Assembly: GCA_028823955.1 (NCBI GenBank)
Contig: JAPPFE010000035.1
Span: forward strand, 17,917-81,916
From: Candidatus Dadabacteria bacterium
Lineage (GTDB): Bacteria; Desulfobacterota_D; UBA1144; Nemesobacterales; Nemesobacteraceae
Direction of reading: 5' to 3'
Length of the DNA: 64,000 nt
Shown here piece by piece: positions 1-8,410 of this stretch. The notes under the pieces are model-generated. The model was not told the DNA's origin. It saw only the letters and a program-made list of their open reading frames with translations, and did no database searches. How positions within the stretch are numbered: the stretch's first letter is position 1; every line of letters starts with the position of its first letter. A program made the translations under genes and the position numbers.

Positions 1-1000
1 TGAAAGATTTTATCAGTTTTCCGTCCCGATAAAGCATTCCCTTGCCCCTTCCCCCCGCTATCCCTATATCGGCTTCCGCGGCCTCGCCCGGCCCGTTAAC
101 AACGCAACCCAGTATGGCGACTTTAACCGGTCTTGGAAGGTTAAAACCGGAAACACCTTGCTCAACTTCAGAAACCAGCTTCTCAAGATCTATTTCAAGT
201 CGCCCGCATCCCGGACACGAGATAAGTTCAATTCCGTTGTTCCTGATTCCAAGGGACCTCAGTATGTTCATTCCGACAACTATCTCCTCCACGGGGTCAC
301 CGGTTAAGGACACCCTTATCGTGTCACCTATCCCTTCAGCCAGAAGCGCTCCGATTCCTATGGCGGATTTCACCGTCCCCATTCCCGGGGTCCCCGCCTC
401 GGTAACTCCGAGATGGAGCGGATATTCGGTCTTGTCCGCGAGCATTCTGTATGCGGTAATCATTTTCCTCACGTCGGTGGACTTGACTGAAATCTTTATG
501 TCGAGAAAATCAAGGCCCTCGAGTATGCCGACATGTCTCATTGCGCTCTCAACCAAGGCTTCGGCCGTTGGGTGTTTGTGCTTTTTGAGTATGTCTTTTT
601 CAAGAGAGCCTGAATTCACGCCTATTCTTATGGGAATTCTTCTTTCCTTGCAGGCGTCAACCACGGCCTTTATTCTGTACCTGGCGCCGATGTTTCCGGG
701 ATTTATTCTCATCCCGTCGACTCCCTGTCTTATTGATTCAAGGGCCAGTTTGTAATCAAAGTGTATGTCTGAGACAAGGGGAATTCTTATCTCTTTTCTT
801 ATCGCTCCCAGAGCCTTTGCGGCATCCATGTCGGGAACGGCGACCCTGACGATGTCACAACCCGCTTTCTCAAGTCTTTTTATCTGGGAAACCGTTGACG
901 CAACGTCTCTCGTATCGGTAATAGTCATTGACTGAACCGAAACGGGAGCTCCCCCGCCTATTTTTACGTCGCCGATTGATATCTGCCGGGATTGCCTCAT
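1..1000 (-). CDS. ispG: 4-hydroxy-3-methylbut-2-enyl diphosphate synthase, 3' part missing
   Basis: This gene makes the iron-sulfur enzyme that converts MEcPP to HMBPP in the MEP isoprenoid pathway in the cytosol. Translating the minus strand from the ATG at 1000 gives MRQSRQISIGDVKIGG, then the family hallmarks PVSVQSMT, DIHFDYKLA, RINPGNIG and GVNSGSLE. Near the left edge come the cluster cysteines ISCPGCGR and LGCVVNGPGEA. The frame is still open at base 1, so about 333 residues are visible and only a short C-terminal tail is missing. There is no room for the extra TIM-like insert of plant-type enzymes. It is divergent from the DUF59 gene across about 220 bp. Confidence 0.95.
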   Translation of the reverse strand, partial: MRQSRQISIGDVKIGGGAPVSVQSMTITDTRDVASTVSQIKRLEKAGCDIVRVAVPDMDAAKALGAIRKEIRIPLVSDIHFDYKLALESIRQGVDGMRINPGNIGARYRIKAVVDACKERRIPIRIGVNSGSLEKDILKKHKHPTAEALVESAMRHVGILEGLDFLDIKISVKSTDVRKMITAYRMLADKTEYPLHLGVTEAGTPGMGTVKSAIGIGALLAEGIGDTIRVSLTGDPVEEIVVGMNILRSLGIRNNGIELISCPGCGRLEIDLEKLVSEVEQGVSGFNLPRPVKVAILGCVVNGPGEAAEADIGIAGGRGKGMLYRDGKLIKSF

Positions 1001-1221
1001 AACTTGCGGAAAATGCTATTGAATAGTTATTATAGTGTCAAGAAAGCGTAAGGCTGAATGTATGTTTCAAGTACTTTCTTGGCTCGGCTAATACCCCGGA
1101 GTCTTTATTTCTTCTGAAGAGTTCGGCAAAGTATAAGAAGTAATCTAAGCGGCATAGAGGAAAGCCGACTCAATAAGTTTTTCATAGTTATTAATAAAGA
1201 GGAAATCAGGAGACGAGAATC

Positions 1222-1626
1222 ATGGGGATAAAAAAGATAATCCAGATAGACAGGGGCGGTTCCTCCAAGGATAAAAGCTCCGTGTCTTTTACCAAGATTG
1301 AAAAGAAGAAAAAACCCGAAGACAGCCCGGAAATAACGGAAGAGACAGTCTACGGCGCTCTTAAGGATGTGTACGACCCCGAACTTCCCGTGAGCATAGT
1401 AGATCTCGGACTTATTTACGACACCAAAATCTCCGGGCGCAACGTTCAAATCAAGATGACCCTTACCACCCCAGGGTGCGCCATGGGGGCACATATAGCA
1501 GGCCAAGCTGAAATGGCCCTTAAAAGCGCGGGAGCCGATAACGTTCTTATAGAGGTGATATGGGATCCTCCCTGGAACCCCGACATGATATCCGAGGAAG
1601 GAAAAAAGAAACTGGGTATCTCTTAG
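1222..1626 (+). CDS. SufT-like DUF59/MIP18-family iron-sulfur assembly protein
   Basis: A 134-residue protein of the DUF59 (MIP18/PaaD/SufT) family, thought to help maturation of iron-sulfur proteins. The core is at about residues 41-132, with DPELPVSIVDLGLIYD at 52-67, TLTTPGCAMG holding the conserved Cys86, and IWDPPWNPDMISEEGKKKLG at the end. The first 38 or so residues are a lysine-rich extension outside the domain. The ATG has AGGAG about 10 nt upstream. It lies 14 bp before the Mrp gene, whose N-terminus carries a second MIP18-like domain, so the two probably work in the same cluster-handling process. The exact partner is not shown by the sequence. Confidence 0.85.
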   Translation: MGIKKIIQIDRGGSSKDKSSVSFTKIEKKKKPEDSPEITEETVYGALKDVYDPELPVSIVDLGLIYDTKISGRNVQIKMTLTTPGCAMGAHIAGQAEMALKSAGADNVLIEVIWDPPWNPDMISEEGKKKLGIS

Positions 1627-1640
1627 GGGGAACTTTCCGC

Positions 1641-2687
1641 GTGGAACTAAACAGAGAACGGATAATAAAAGTTCTTAAGGGTGTTAACTATCCGGGATTT
1701 AACCGGGACATAGTGTCCTTCGGTCTCGTAAAAGACATTCTCGTGGAAGATTCGAAGGTGACCCTCTCCATAGTACTTCCCAAGCCCGACCAGAAACTTC
1801 AGTCCACAATCGAGGAAGAAGTCCGAAAAGCCATTTTCGGCATACCCGGAGTTGAAGACCTCTCGATGAAGATCGGCTCGCGACCACAGAAGCAGATAAC
1901 TGCCGATGCGGACAGTGAAAAAAGCAAACTTCCCGACATAAAGTACTACATAGCCGTCGCAAGCGGCAAAGGAGGGGTCGGCAAGTCAACAATAGCGACC
2001 AATCTCTCCCTGGCAATATCAAAAAAAAGACAGAAAGTCGGGCTTATGGATGCCGATATTTGGGGACCGAGCGCTCCCTTGATGATGGGAATAAGCGAAA
2101 AACCCCGCGCAACCGCCGATGACAAGATCGTTCCCATAGAGAAATTCGGCCTCAAGGTAATGTCCATCGGTTTTCTCGTGAACGAAGAGGACGCCGTGAT
2201 ATGGAGAGGTCCCATGGTACACGGAGCGATAAAGCAGTTTATCGAGGACGTTGAGTGGAGCGGAACGGATTACTTGGTAATTGACCTCCCTCCAGGCACC
2301 GGGGATGCCCAGCTTTCTCTGGCACAGACGGCCCCGATAAGCGGAGGGGTTATAGTAACCACTCCTCAGGACGTAGCTCTAGTGGACGTAAGAAGAGGGA
2401 TACTGATGTTTAACAAACTGAATATTCCCATTCTCGGCATAGTGGAGAACATGAGCTATCTCGATATGCCCGATGTAAACGGCAAGATAGACATATTCGG
2501 CAGGGGTGGAGGAAGACGTATGGCAGAGAAATTTGAAGTTCCGTTTCTTGGAGAAATCCCAATCGATCCGCGGATAAGAATCGGCGGGGATAACGGAACC
2601 CCCATTGTGGAGTCTGATCCGCAAAGTGCAGCCGGAAAGGCCTTTTTTGAGATTGCAGACAGGATACTCGAATCCATAGAGAACTGA
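1641..2687 (+). CDS. mrp: Mrp/ApbC (NBP35-like) P-loop ATPase lacking all cysteines
   Basis: A 348-residue Mrp/ApbC-family ATPase, normally an iron-sulfur carrier or assembly factor. The GTG at 1641 is preferred: it follows a TAGGGGG stretch and gives the usual N-terminal MIP18-like domain (about 1-80), whereas the longer frame from 1560 overlaps the previous gene. The deviant Walker A SGKGGVGKST is at 108-117, with DADIWGPSAP at 137-146 and IDLPPGTGD at 214-222. In place of the usual CxxC after ENMSY the sequence reads LDMPDVNGKIDIFG (274-287). I find no cysteine anywhere in the protein, so it cannot hold a cluster by cysteines as canonical Mrp dimers do. It is probably co-transcribed with the SufT-like gene. 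Confidence 0.88.
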   Translation: MELNRERIIKVLKGVNYPGFNRDIVSFGLVKDILVEDSKVTLSIVLPKPDQKLQSTIEEEVRKAIFGIPGVEDLSMKIGSRPQKQITADADSEKSKLPDIKYYIAVASGKGGVGKSTIATNLSLAISKKRQKVGLMDADIWGPSAPLMMGISEKPRATADDKIVPIEKFGLKVMSIGFLVNEEDAVIWRGPMVHGAIKQFIEDVEWSGTDYLVIDLPPGTGDAQLSLAQTAPISGGVIVTTPQDVALVDVRRGILMFNKLNIPILGIVENMSYLDMPDVNGKIDIFGRGGGRRMAEKFEVPFLGEIPIDPRIRIGGDNGTPIVESDPQSAAGKAFFEIADRILESIEN

Positions 2688-2803
2688 CTGACAAATTTAA
2701 CCACCCTAGCCAGCTCTCAAGAAGCTACCAATTAGTTGCCATCAGGAATACAGGTAGTTTTTCAATCAGGTGTATGAAGACTATGATTGCGGAATGAAAG
2801 CAA

Positions 2804-3748
2804 TTAACTGTTTGCCAGCACCGAGCTCATCAGTGCTTCCCGGGAAGTGTGTTTTGGACGGAACCCGGTCTCTCGTGTCAGCTTCTCGTTGCTGGCCACC
2901 CACGGCCATCTTGCGTACTCGATCCCGCACGCGGGAGAATCTCTTTGCAGTCGCAGCATCCATGTTACCCACGTGATGACCGCGAGAAGCGGCGCTGGAA
3001 GGATAATCGCGCGTCTACCCGCAATGCTCGCAATCTCGCTATAGGCAACGGTCCCCTCTCCCGTGATGTTGAACACCCCGGAGGCAGGCTTCAGCAGGCA
3101 CAGCTCAAAGGCGTCTAGCAGGTCGTCCAGATGGATGAACTGCATCTGCGGGTCCGCACCGAGAACGCGGACGCTCGCCAGTCTGAAAAAGACCTCAGTA
3201 ACGAAGTTCTCGCACTGGGGCGCCATTACTGTGCACCCCCGCAGTATGGTGACGCGAGAGTTGGGATTGTTCATTGCGAATGTTTTCAGCTTGAGTTCCG
3301 CTGCGGCCTTGTTCTCAGCGTACTGAAAGCCTCGGACGGGCCTGACGGGTGATTCTTCGGTATACGGCTCCTCAGTCCCGGAACGGGCGCCGTACACAGT
3401 GGTGCTGCTGAGGTAGACAAGGTGTTTTATGCCGGCAGCCCAGCAGTCATGTATCACCTGGGCCGTACCGCTGACATTCACCCTGTGCGCTGCCTTGCGG
3501 TCATGTCCGGGCCGCAAGAGAAAGGCCAAGTGGACAACCGCGTCAACCCGGTACTCTCGCAGAATGTCCGCAGTCGACTCCCGGATGTCCTTCTGGAATG
3601 TTATGACTTTCGGAGAGGATATGTCTAGCAGGAGACAGTCAAGCGCTATAACTCTGTCCACATGGTCTGATTGTGCCAGTCTCTTCACCAGCCTTGAGCC
3701 GATGAACCCGGCCGCGCCCGTCACGGCGACAGTTTTCTTCTTGCTCAT
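2804..3748 (-). CDS. NAD-dependent epimerase/dehydratase family protein
   Basis: A 314-residue extended short-chain dehydrogenase/reductase. The Rossmann motif GAAGFIG is at 11-17, the DXD-like turn VHLAF at 72-76, SSTTVYG at 114-120 and the catalytic pair Y143 and K147 in YAENK. Such enzymes act on nucleotide sugars or related alcohols with NAD(P); the substrate cannot be read here. It stands alone, convergent with mrp and divergent from the J-domain gene. Its codons look GC-richer than the flanking genes, which hints at horizontal acquisition, but composition was judged by eye only. Confidence 0.8.
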   Translation of the reverse strand: MSKKKTVAVTGAAGFIGSRLVKRLAQSDHVDRVIALDCLLLDISSPKVITFQKDIRESTADILREYRVDAVVHLAFLLRPGHDRKAAHRVNVSGTAQVIHDCWAAGIKHLVYLSSTTVYGARSGTEEPYTEESPVRPVRGFQYAENKAAAELKLKTFAMNNPNSRVTILRGCTVMAPQCENFVTEVFFRLASVRVLGADPQMQFIHLDDLLDAFELCLLKPASGVFNITGEGTVAYSEIASIAGRRAIILPAPLLAVITWVTWMLRLQRDSPACGIEYARWPWVASNEKLTRETGFRPKHTSREALMSSVLANS

Positions 3749-3926
3749 GGAATCTCGTATTTTCTCGTCTATCTTCCGTTTCGTGGTCTACTGCTCGAAT
3801 GTAGTCCGGCACGGTAGTCAAAAAAGGTACCTCCCGCGGGCAGCCAAGTATATAACCCCCTAATCAATTTCTTTTAATCTCAAGTAGTATTATAATGAGC
3901 ATGAGAAAATCGGAGTTTTTACCTTC

Positions 3927-4874
3927 ATGAACGCGGAAAAAGATCTTTACGCGGTGCTCGGCGTACCGCGAAACGCGACGCAGGACCAGATAAAGAAAGC
4001 GTACAGAGACCTCGCGAGGAAACACCACCCCGACATGAATCAGGGGGACAAAAGATCCGAGGAGAAGTTCAAGGAAATTCAGCACGCTTACGAAACCCTC
4101 TCCGACCCCGAGAAGAAAAAAACCTACGACATGTTTGGAACAAGCAGTTTCGGTGGACAGAGAACAGGCGGAGGAAATTACAGGCAGTATTCACGGGGAT
4201 TTCCTGACATAGATGAAATCTTTAAAGATATCTTTTCGCAGGGAGGAGGGGCTTACGGTATGGGTGGAGCGAGGGGAAGTTTCGGAGATGTTTTTGATTT
4301 CAGTAACGTGCGACAGCAGCCGAGAAGACCGAAAAACATTCAGCATACTTTAACCCTTGGTTTTGAAACCGCGGTAAAAGGTGGGGAAAAAGAGCTTCTG
4401 GTTAAGTCGCCCGAGGGCGGAACCAAGAAAATAACAGTCAAGATTCCGGCCGGGGTGAAAACCGGGTCCAAGGTAAGATTGCCGGGCAAGGGAGAGCAAA
4501 TAAATTCCATGGCCGGAGACCTCATTCTCGAAATAAAGGTCTTGTCCCATCCGGTTTTTAGAAGAGAAAACGACGATATATATATTGATCTTCCGCTAAC
4601 AGTCTATGAGGCGGCCCTGGGAACGCTGATCGACGTGCCGACCATAGAAAGTCCTGTAAAACTTACTATCCCTCCCGGCGTGGGAAGCGGCACGAAAATG
4701 AGGCTCAGGGAAAAGGGAGTGAAAAATCCCAAGACCGGCGAACGGGGAGATCAGTTCGTAGTTATTCAGATAGCAATGCCGGAGGAATCCAGTGAGGATA
4801 TGAAGAAACTCATGGACGAGATTAAAGAGAAATATCCCTACGACCCTAGAAAAAAACTCCTCCAGTATCTATAA
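3927..4874 (+). CDS. CbpA-type J-domain co-chaperone (DnaJ without zinc finger)
   Basis: A 315-residue DnaJ-family co-chaperone that would stimulate DnaK ATPase. The J domain covers about 5-70, with the HPD motif at 34-36. A Gly/Phe-rich linker follows (about 70-125), then the two C-terminal substrate-binding domains (from about 130, with TLTLGFETAVKGGEKEL and IPAGVKTGSKVRLPGKG). The CxxCxGxG repeats of true DnaJ are absent, which makes it CbpA/type II-like. A full DnaJ is encoded separately at 26847-27929. A TATAAT lies at 3891-3896, but I see no good -35 or Shine-Dalgarno sequence. The DUF1844 gene follows 47 bp later. Confidence 0.9.
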   Translation: MNAEKDLYAVLGVPRNATQDQIKKAYRDLARKHHPDMNQGDKRSEEKFKEIQHAYETLSDPEKKKTYDMFGTSSFGGQRTGGGNYRQYSRGFPDIDEIFKDIFSQGGGAYGMGGARGSFGDVFDFSNVRQQPRRPKNIQHTLTLGFETAVKGGEKELLVKSPEGGTKKITVKIPAGVKTGSKVRLPGKGEQINSMAGDLILEIKVLSHPVFRRENDDIYIDLPLTVYEAALGTLIDVPTIESPVKLTIPPGVGSGTKMRLREKGVKNPKTGERGDQFVVIQIAMPEESSEDMKKLMDEIKEKYPYDPRKKLLQYL

Positions 4875-4921
4875 TTGATCCAACGGCGTTAAGAACTTAC
4901 CTGTAAGGAGAGTGGTTTATC

Positions 4922-5185
4922 GTGAGCGGTGAAAAAGAAGAATTAAAGATGGACTTTTCGGGCTTTATTCTCTCATTAAACGCCTCAGCCCTCATTCATT
5001 TGGGTGAAATTCCCGATCCCCACTCAAAAAAAAGAGAAGTTAACATTCCGGCCGCCAAGCACACCATAACCATACTTGAGATACTTGCGGAAAAAACCGA
5101 AGGGAATCTAACTGAAGAGGAAAAACAGCTTCTTGACGACATGATTTACAATATCCGCATGAAATACGTAAAGTCCCTGAGCTGA
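4922..5185 (+). CDS. DUF1844 domain protein
   Basis: An 87-residue protein of unknown function that matches the DUF1844 family by its pattern: MDFSGFILSLNASALIHLGE, then IPDPHSKKREVN, then AKHTITILEILAEKTEGNLT, and an acidic LLDDMIYNIRMKYV end. The start is a GTG with AAGGAG 11 nt upstream. It is cytoplasmic with no membrane segment or signal peptide. It lies downstream of the CbpA-like gene and is convergent with pfkB only 9 bp away. The family is small and common in deltaproteobacterial-type genomes. No biochemical role can be assigned. Confidence 0.8.
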   Translation: MSGEKEELKMDFSGFILSLNASALIHLGEIPDPHSKKREVNIPAAKHTITILEILAEKTEGNLTEEEKQLLDDMIYNIRMKYVKSLS

Positions 5186-5194
5186 TTCCCCTTT

Positions 5195-6100
5195 CTACAT
5201 GGTCGAGAGCCTAAGAAACTCCGCGTATCTTTGCTCTATCTCCTCTTTCCGTAGCGAGCCCAGACGTCTTACGCTGAAATCCTCAACCGTAAAAGAAGCC
5301 AGCACACTCCCGTAGGCAACCCCTTTTTTGAAACCGGCAAAGTCAAGGTCCTTACCTCGAGATGCTACGTAGCCCATGAATCCCCCGGCAAAAGTATCTC
5401 CCGCTCCCGTCGGGTCAAGCACTTGCTCAAGCATGTAACTGGGGGCGAAAAACAGGTCCTCTCGAGAAAAAAGCAAGGCCCCGTACTCTCCTCTTTTCAC
5501 AATCAGAAATTCTGGTCCCATGTCCATTATCTTTCTCGCCGCTCTGACCATTAATGGTTCTTCGGATAGCTGTCTTGCTTCAGAATCGTTTATTATGAGA
5601 ATGTTGACTCTGCCGAGGAGTGTCTTCAGTTCCTGCAGTTTGTTGTCTATCCAGAAGTTCATGGTGTCGCAGGCCACAATTCGGGGTGAGCTTACCTGCT
5701 CAAGGACCTTCAACTGGATTTCAGGATCCGTGTTGGCCAGGAAAAGATAGTCGGCATTTCTGGATTTCTCGGGAACCACGGGGTCAAGTGATCCCAGAAC
5801 ACCAAGGGTGACGGAGACAGTTTCCGGATCTTTCATATCATAGTCGTATCTGCCTTCCCATCTGAAGGTTTCTCCGTCACTGCTGACGGTTACTCCCTCC
5901 GTATCAATGCCCCTTGAGCGAAGCAGCTCGGAATGAGCCTGGGGAAAATCCTCTCCAACGGAGGAAACCATATGAACATCCGTAAAATTACGGGCCGCCA
6001 GAGAGAAATAACAGGCAGACCCGCCGAGAACGTTTTCTTCTCTTCCAAAAGGTGTTTCTATGGTGTCAATTCCTACTGACCCTACAACGACGATGCTCAT
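5195..6100 (-). CDS. PfkB/ribokinase-family sugar kinase
   Basis: A 301-residue PfkB-family carbohydrate or nucleoside kinase. The N-terminal substrate motif GGSACYFSLAARNF is at 26-39, and the ATP/anion-hole signature DPTGAGDTFAGGF is at 229-241, with D235 as the likely catalytic base. It is the last gene of a five-gene minus-strand operon and starts 8 bp after mtnP. That linkage suggests a substrate related to methylthioadenosine or nucleoside salvage, such as a ribose-derived sugar, but this is inference. The substrate pocket alone does not settle whether it is an adenosine-, ribo- or fructokinase. Confidence 0.88.
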   Translation of the reverse strand: MSIVVVGSVGIDTIETPFGREENVLGGSACYFSLAARNFTDVHMVSSVGEDFPQAHSELLRSRGIDTEGVTVSSDGETFRWEGRYDYDMKDPETVSVTLGVLGSLDPVVPEKSRNADYLFLANTDPEIQLKVLEQVSSPRIVACDTMNFWIDNKLQELKTLLGRVNILIINDSEARQLSEEPLMVRAARKIMDMGPEFLIVKRGEYGALLFSREDLFFAPSYMLEQVLDPTGAGDTFAGGFMGYVASRGKDLDFAGFKKGVAYGSVLASFTVEDFSVRRLGSLRKEEIEQRYAEFLRLSTM

Positions 6101-6108
6101 TCGGACCT

Positions 6109-6963
6109 CTACATGTATTTTTTCACGATAAGTTCAAACCTGTTCTTGGTTTCTTCGGTTACGCAGTCCGAGGACGTTATTATAGAGTGACCCAAGGCAC
6201 TCCCGCAAGGACATTCTCTTTCTTCAGGGATATTATCAACTACACCGGCTATTATTTTTTTTGCCGCTTCAACATTTTTATTCATGATCTCGATTATGTC
6301 CGAAACCGTAACGTCGTCATGATCTTCGTTCCAGCAGTCATAATCAGTGCAAAGGGCTATTGTGGAATAGCAGATCTCCGCTTCCCTGGCAAGTTTCGCT
6401 TCCGGCATTGCGGTCATTCCTATTATGTCTGCTCCCCATTTTCTGTACAGATGGCTCTCCGCCCTTGTAGAGAACTGGGGACCCTCGATACAGATGTAGG
6501 TTCCTCCCGAATGGACCGTTCCGCCAAAGCCAAGCGATGCTTCCCGCAGACAACCTGATAGCACGGAGCACACCGGGTCGGCCATTGAAACGTGGGCTAC
6601 TATGCCACCTTCAAAGAAAGTAGAAGGCCTCCGCTTAGTGTTATCAATGAACTGATCAGGTATCACTATGTGCCCTGGTTCTATTTCTTCCTTCAAGCTG
6701 CCCACGGCACTTACAGATATAATCCACTCGACTCCCATAGCTTTCATTGCGTATATATTCGCCCGGAAGTTTATCTCAGGCGGGGATACCGTGTGTCCTG
6801 TTCCGTGTCTTGGAAGAAAAACCATTCGCACACTGCCAAGGTTTCCCGTGAGTAGGCTTGAGGAGGGTTGGCCCCATGGAGTCTCCATGGAAACGGTTTT
6901 AACGTCCGAGAGCCCTTCCATTTCATAAAGACCGCTTCCGCCTATTACTCCTATGGTCTTCAA
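6109..6963 (-). CDS. mtnP: S-methyl-5'-thioadenosine phosphorylase
   Basis: A 284-residue purine phosphorylase of the MTAP type. It splits 5'-methylthioadenosine with phosphate into adenine and methylthioribose-1-phosphate, recycling the by-product of polyamine synthesis. Visible motifs are IGGSGLYE near the N-terminus, the phosphate-binding FLPRHGTGH, the family signature ICIEGPQFSTRAES and GMTAMPEAKLAREA. The start is a TTG that overlaps the rsmG stop by 4 nt, with GGAG upstream inside rsmG; no ATG is available before the conserved N-terminus. Conserved AMPEA and DCW segments fit MTAP better than generic PNP. Confidence 0.93.
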   Translation of the reverse strand: MKTIGVIGGSGLYEMEGLSDVKTVSMETPWGQPSSSLLTGNLGSVRMVFLPRHGTGHTVSPPEINFRANIYAMKAMGVEWIISVSAVGSLKEEIEPGHIVIPDQFIDNTKRRPSTFFEGGIVAHVSMADPVCSVLSGCLREASLGFGGTVHSGGTYICIEGPQFSTRAESHLYRKWGADIIGMTAMPEAKLAREAEICYSTIALCTDYDCWNEDHDDVTVSDIIEIMNKNVEAAKKIIAGVVDNIPEERECPCGSALGHSIITSSDCVTEETKNRFELIVKKYM

Positions 6964-7622
6964 ACTTCCGTCTCCATCTGCTGAGATATCGGCTTCGCGA
7001 CGATAATCACCCTTTTCTCACCTGAAAAAGGCAGTTCAAGTTCTTTTGTCAAAAGAAGTTCCATATATTCCGGATACCGGTTCGCGTAATCTTCCCATTC
7101 CTTCTTTCCCCGGGGCCCTTTCATTATAACCATCTCCCCTCCTATATCCAGATAAGGAGTACCGAGAGCCACGACAGTGCCAACGCTCCCAAGAGCCCGG
7201 AACGTCACCCGGTCAAAAACCCCTCTCATCCCTCTATCTACTTCCTCGGCTCTCCCATGGTGAATATCAATACCATTGAGTCCGAGAGATCTTTTCACGT
7301 CCTTTAAAAAGGCAACTTTCTTTCCAACCGACTCAAGAAGCGTAACGTTAAGGGACGGGTCGTAGATAGAAAGCGGAATTCCGGGAAAACCGGCCCCCGT
7401 TCCTATGTCAATCACCCTTGAGCCGGGGGGCATGAATTCAGCCACTGTAAGGGAATCAATCAGGTGCTTGATTATGATTTCTCGGTCAGTGAGAACCGAA
7501 CTCAGGTTTATGCGCCTGCCCCACTTGCGTAGCAGGTCAACATAAGAGAGGAAAAGATCGGTCCTGATGTTTTCAATACCTATTTGGTCTGCGCCTTCTA
7601 TAAGAAGTCGTTCGTTAGTCAT
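6960..7622 (-). CDS. rsmG: 16S rRNA (guanine-N7) methyltransferase RsmG (GidB)
   Basis: A 220-residue SAM-dependent methyltransferase that methylates G527 in the 530 loop of 16S rRNA (E. coli numbering). The SAM-binding loop VIDIGTGAGFPGIPL is at roughly 69-83, followed by LLESVGKKVAFLK, and the N-terminal helix carries RKWGRRINLS typical of GidB. It overlaps trmI upstream and mtnP downstream by 4 nt each, so translation is probably coupled. In many bacteria rsmG sits beside mnmG/parAB; here it is placed with a tRNA methylase instead. Confidence 0.94.
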   Translation of the reverse strand: MTNERLLIEGADQIGIENIRTDLFLSYVDLLRKWGRRINLSSVLTDREIIIKHLIDSLTVAEFMPPGSRVIDIGTGAGFPGIPLSIYDPSLNVTLLESVGKKVAFLKDVKRSLGLNGIDIHHGRAEEVDRGMRGVFDRVTFRALGSVGTVVALGTPYLDIGGEMVIMKGPRGKKEWEDYANRYPEYMELLLTKELELPFSGEKRVIIVAKPISQQMETEV

Positions 7623-8410
7623 TTTGATTCGCGAGCGTCAACATCGCTTATTCCCTTGAAGGCGAAGGTAAGGAATCCTGTGTGTGCCACGGTTCTGTTA
7701 TCTGGGCGGGTCTTCCCCTTTTTCACCTGATAGTTCCTCATTATAAGCTCTACCGTTTCGATTCTCACAAAACCCGCTTCCTCAAGCGATTCCGCAGTTC
7801 TTTCCACCTGGTTGTATGTTGGGGAAATGCTCGCGATTCTCCCTCCGGAGGCAAGAGCCTCGTAAGCCGCCGGAATTCCATACCATGGAGAAGGGAGATC
7901 AAGTATCGCGACATCGACATCTTTTTCCTTAAAACCTTCCCTGGCATCGCCACAGTTAAATTCCACGTATTCAGAAAGCCCCGCCCGTCGTACGTTATCT
8001 TTGGCATTATTCATGAACTGTTCTCTTTTCTCGTACGTATAGACTTTTCCGGAAGGGGCCACCGAATTCGCAAGCGCGATGGTAAGAGCTCCTGAGCCGG
8101 TTGCGGCTTCAACAACCCTGGCTCCCGCTCTCACGTCTGTTTTAAAGAGAATCAAGGCCGCATCCTTGGGATAAACGATCTGCGTAGCCCTTCTCACCTT
8201 CATAATTTTTTGCTCCACGGTAGGGTTAAGAAGTACAAAATCGTTTCCAAGGCTTGAGACTATCGTTTCTCCCCATTCTTTTCCCAGCGCGGCGGAGAGA
8301 TCGAGTATCCCCATGTGAGAGCTGAACGACTTGCCCTCTTCTACCACCACCATGAAGCTTTTATTATCGGGTGAAACGAGGAGAATGGTATCGCCGGATT
8401 TTATTTTCAT
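7619..8410 (-). CDS. trmI: tRNA (adenine-N1-)-methyltransferase TrmI
   Basis: A 263-residue class I methyltransferase of the TrmI/Trm61 family, which makes m1A58 in the T-loop of tRNA as a homotetramer. The N-terminal beta-barrel-like region (about 1-85) is followed by ATGSGALTIALANSVAP, the SAM-binding motif, then VYTYEKREQFMNNAKDNV and the DVAILDLPSPW catalytic-site segment. The length is normal. The start ATG overlaps the MFS stop (ATGA) and its stop overlaps rsmG. The pairing with rsmG makes an RNA-modification cassette inside a nucleoside-salvage operon. Confidence 0.92.
   Translation of the reverse strand: MKIKSGDTILLVSPDNKSFMVVVEEGKSFSSHMGILDLSAALGKEWGETIVSSLGNDFVLLNPTVEQKIMKVRRATQIVYPKDAALILFKTDVRAGARVVEAATGSGALTIALANSVAPSGKVYTYEKREQFMNNAKDNVRRAGLSEYVEFNCGDAREGFKEKDVDVAILDLPSPWYGIPAAYEALASGGRIASISPTYNQVERTAESLEEAGFVRIETVELIMRNYQVKKGKTRPDNRTVAHTGFLTFAFKGISDVDARESK

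Noticed and set aside
42..755. Long plus-strand frame opposite ispG
   Set aside because: It is an antisense shadow of the ispG coding sequence with no ribosome site or family features.
1001..1221. TTGACA next to TATAAT on the minus strand before ispG
   Set aside because: The two elements are separated by only one base, so they cannot be -35 and -10 of the same promoter; no convincing partner for either was found.
1560..1640. Longer N-terminus for Mrp starting at 1560
   Set aside because: It overlaps the DUF59 gene in another frame, and the GTG at 1641 has a purine-rich ribosome site and fits the family N-terminus.
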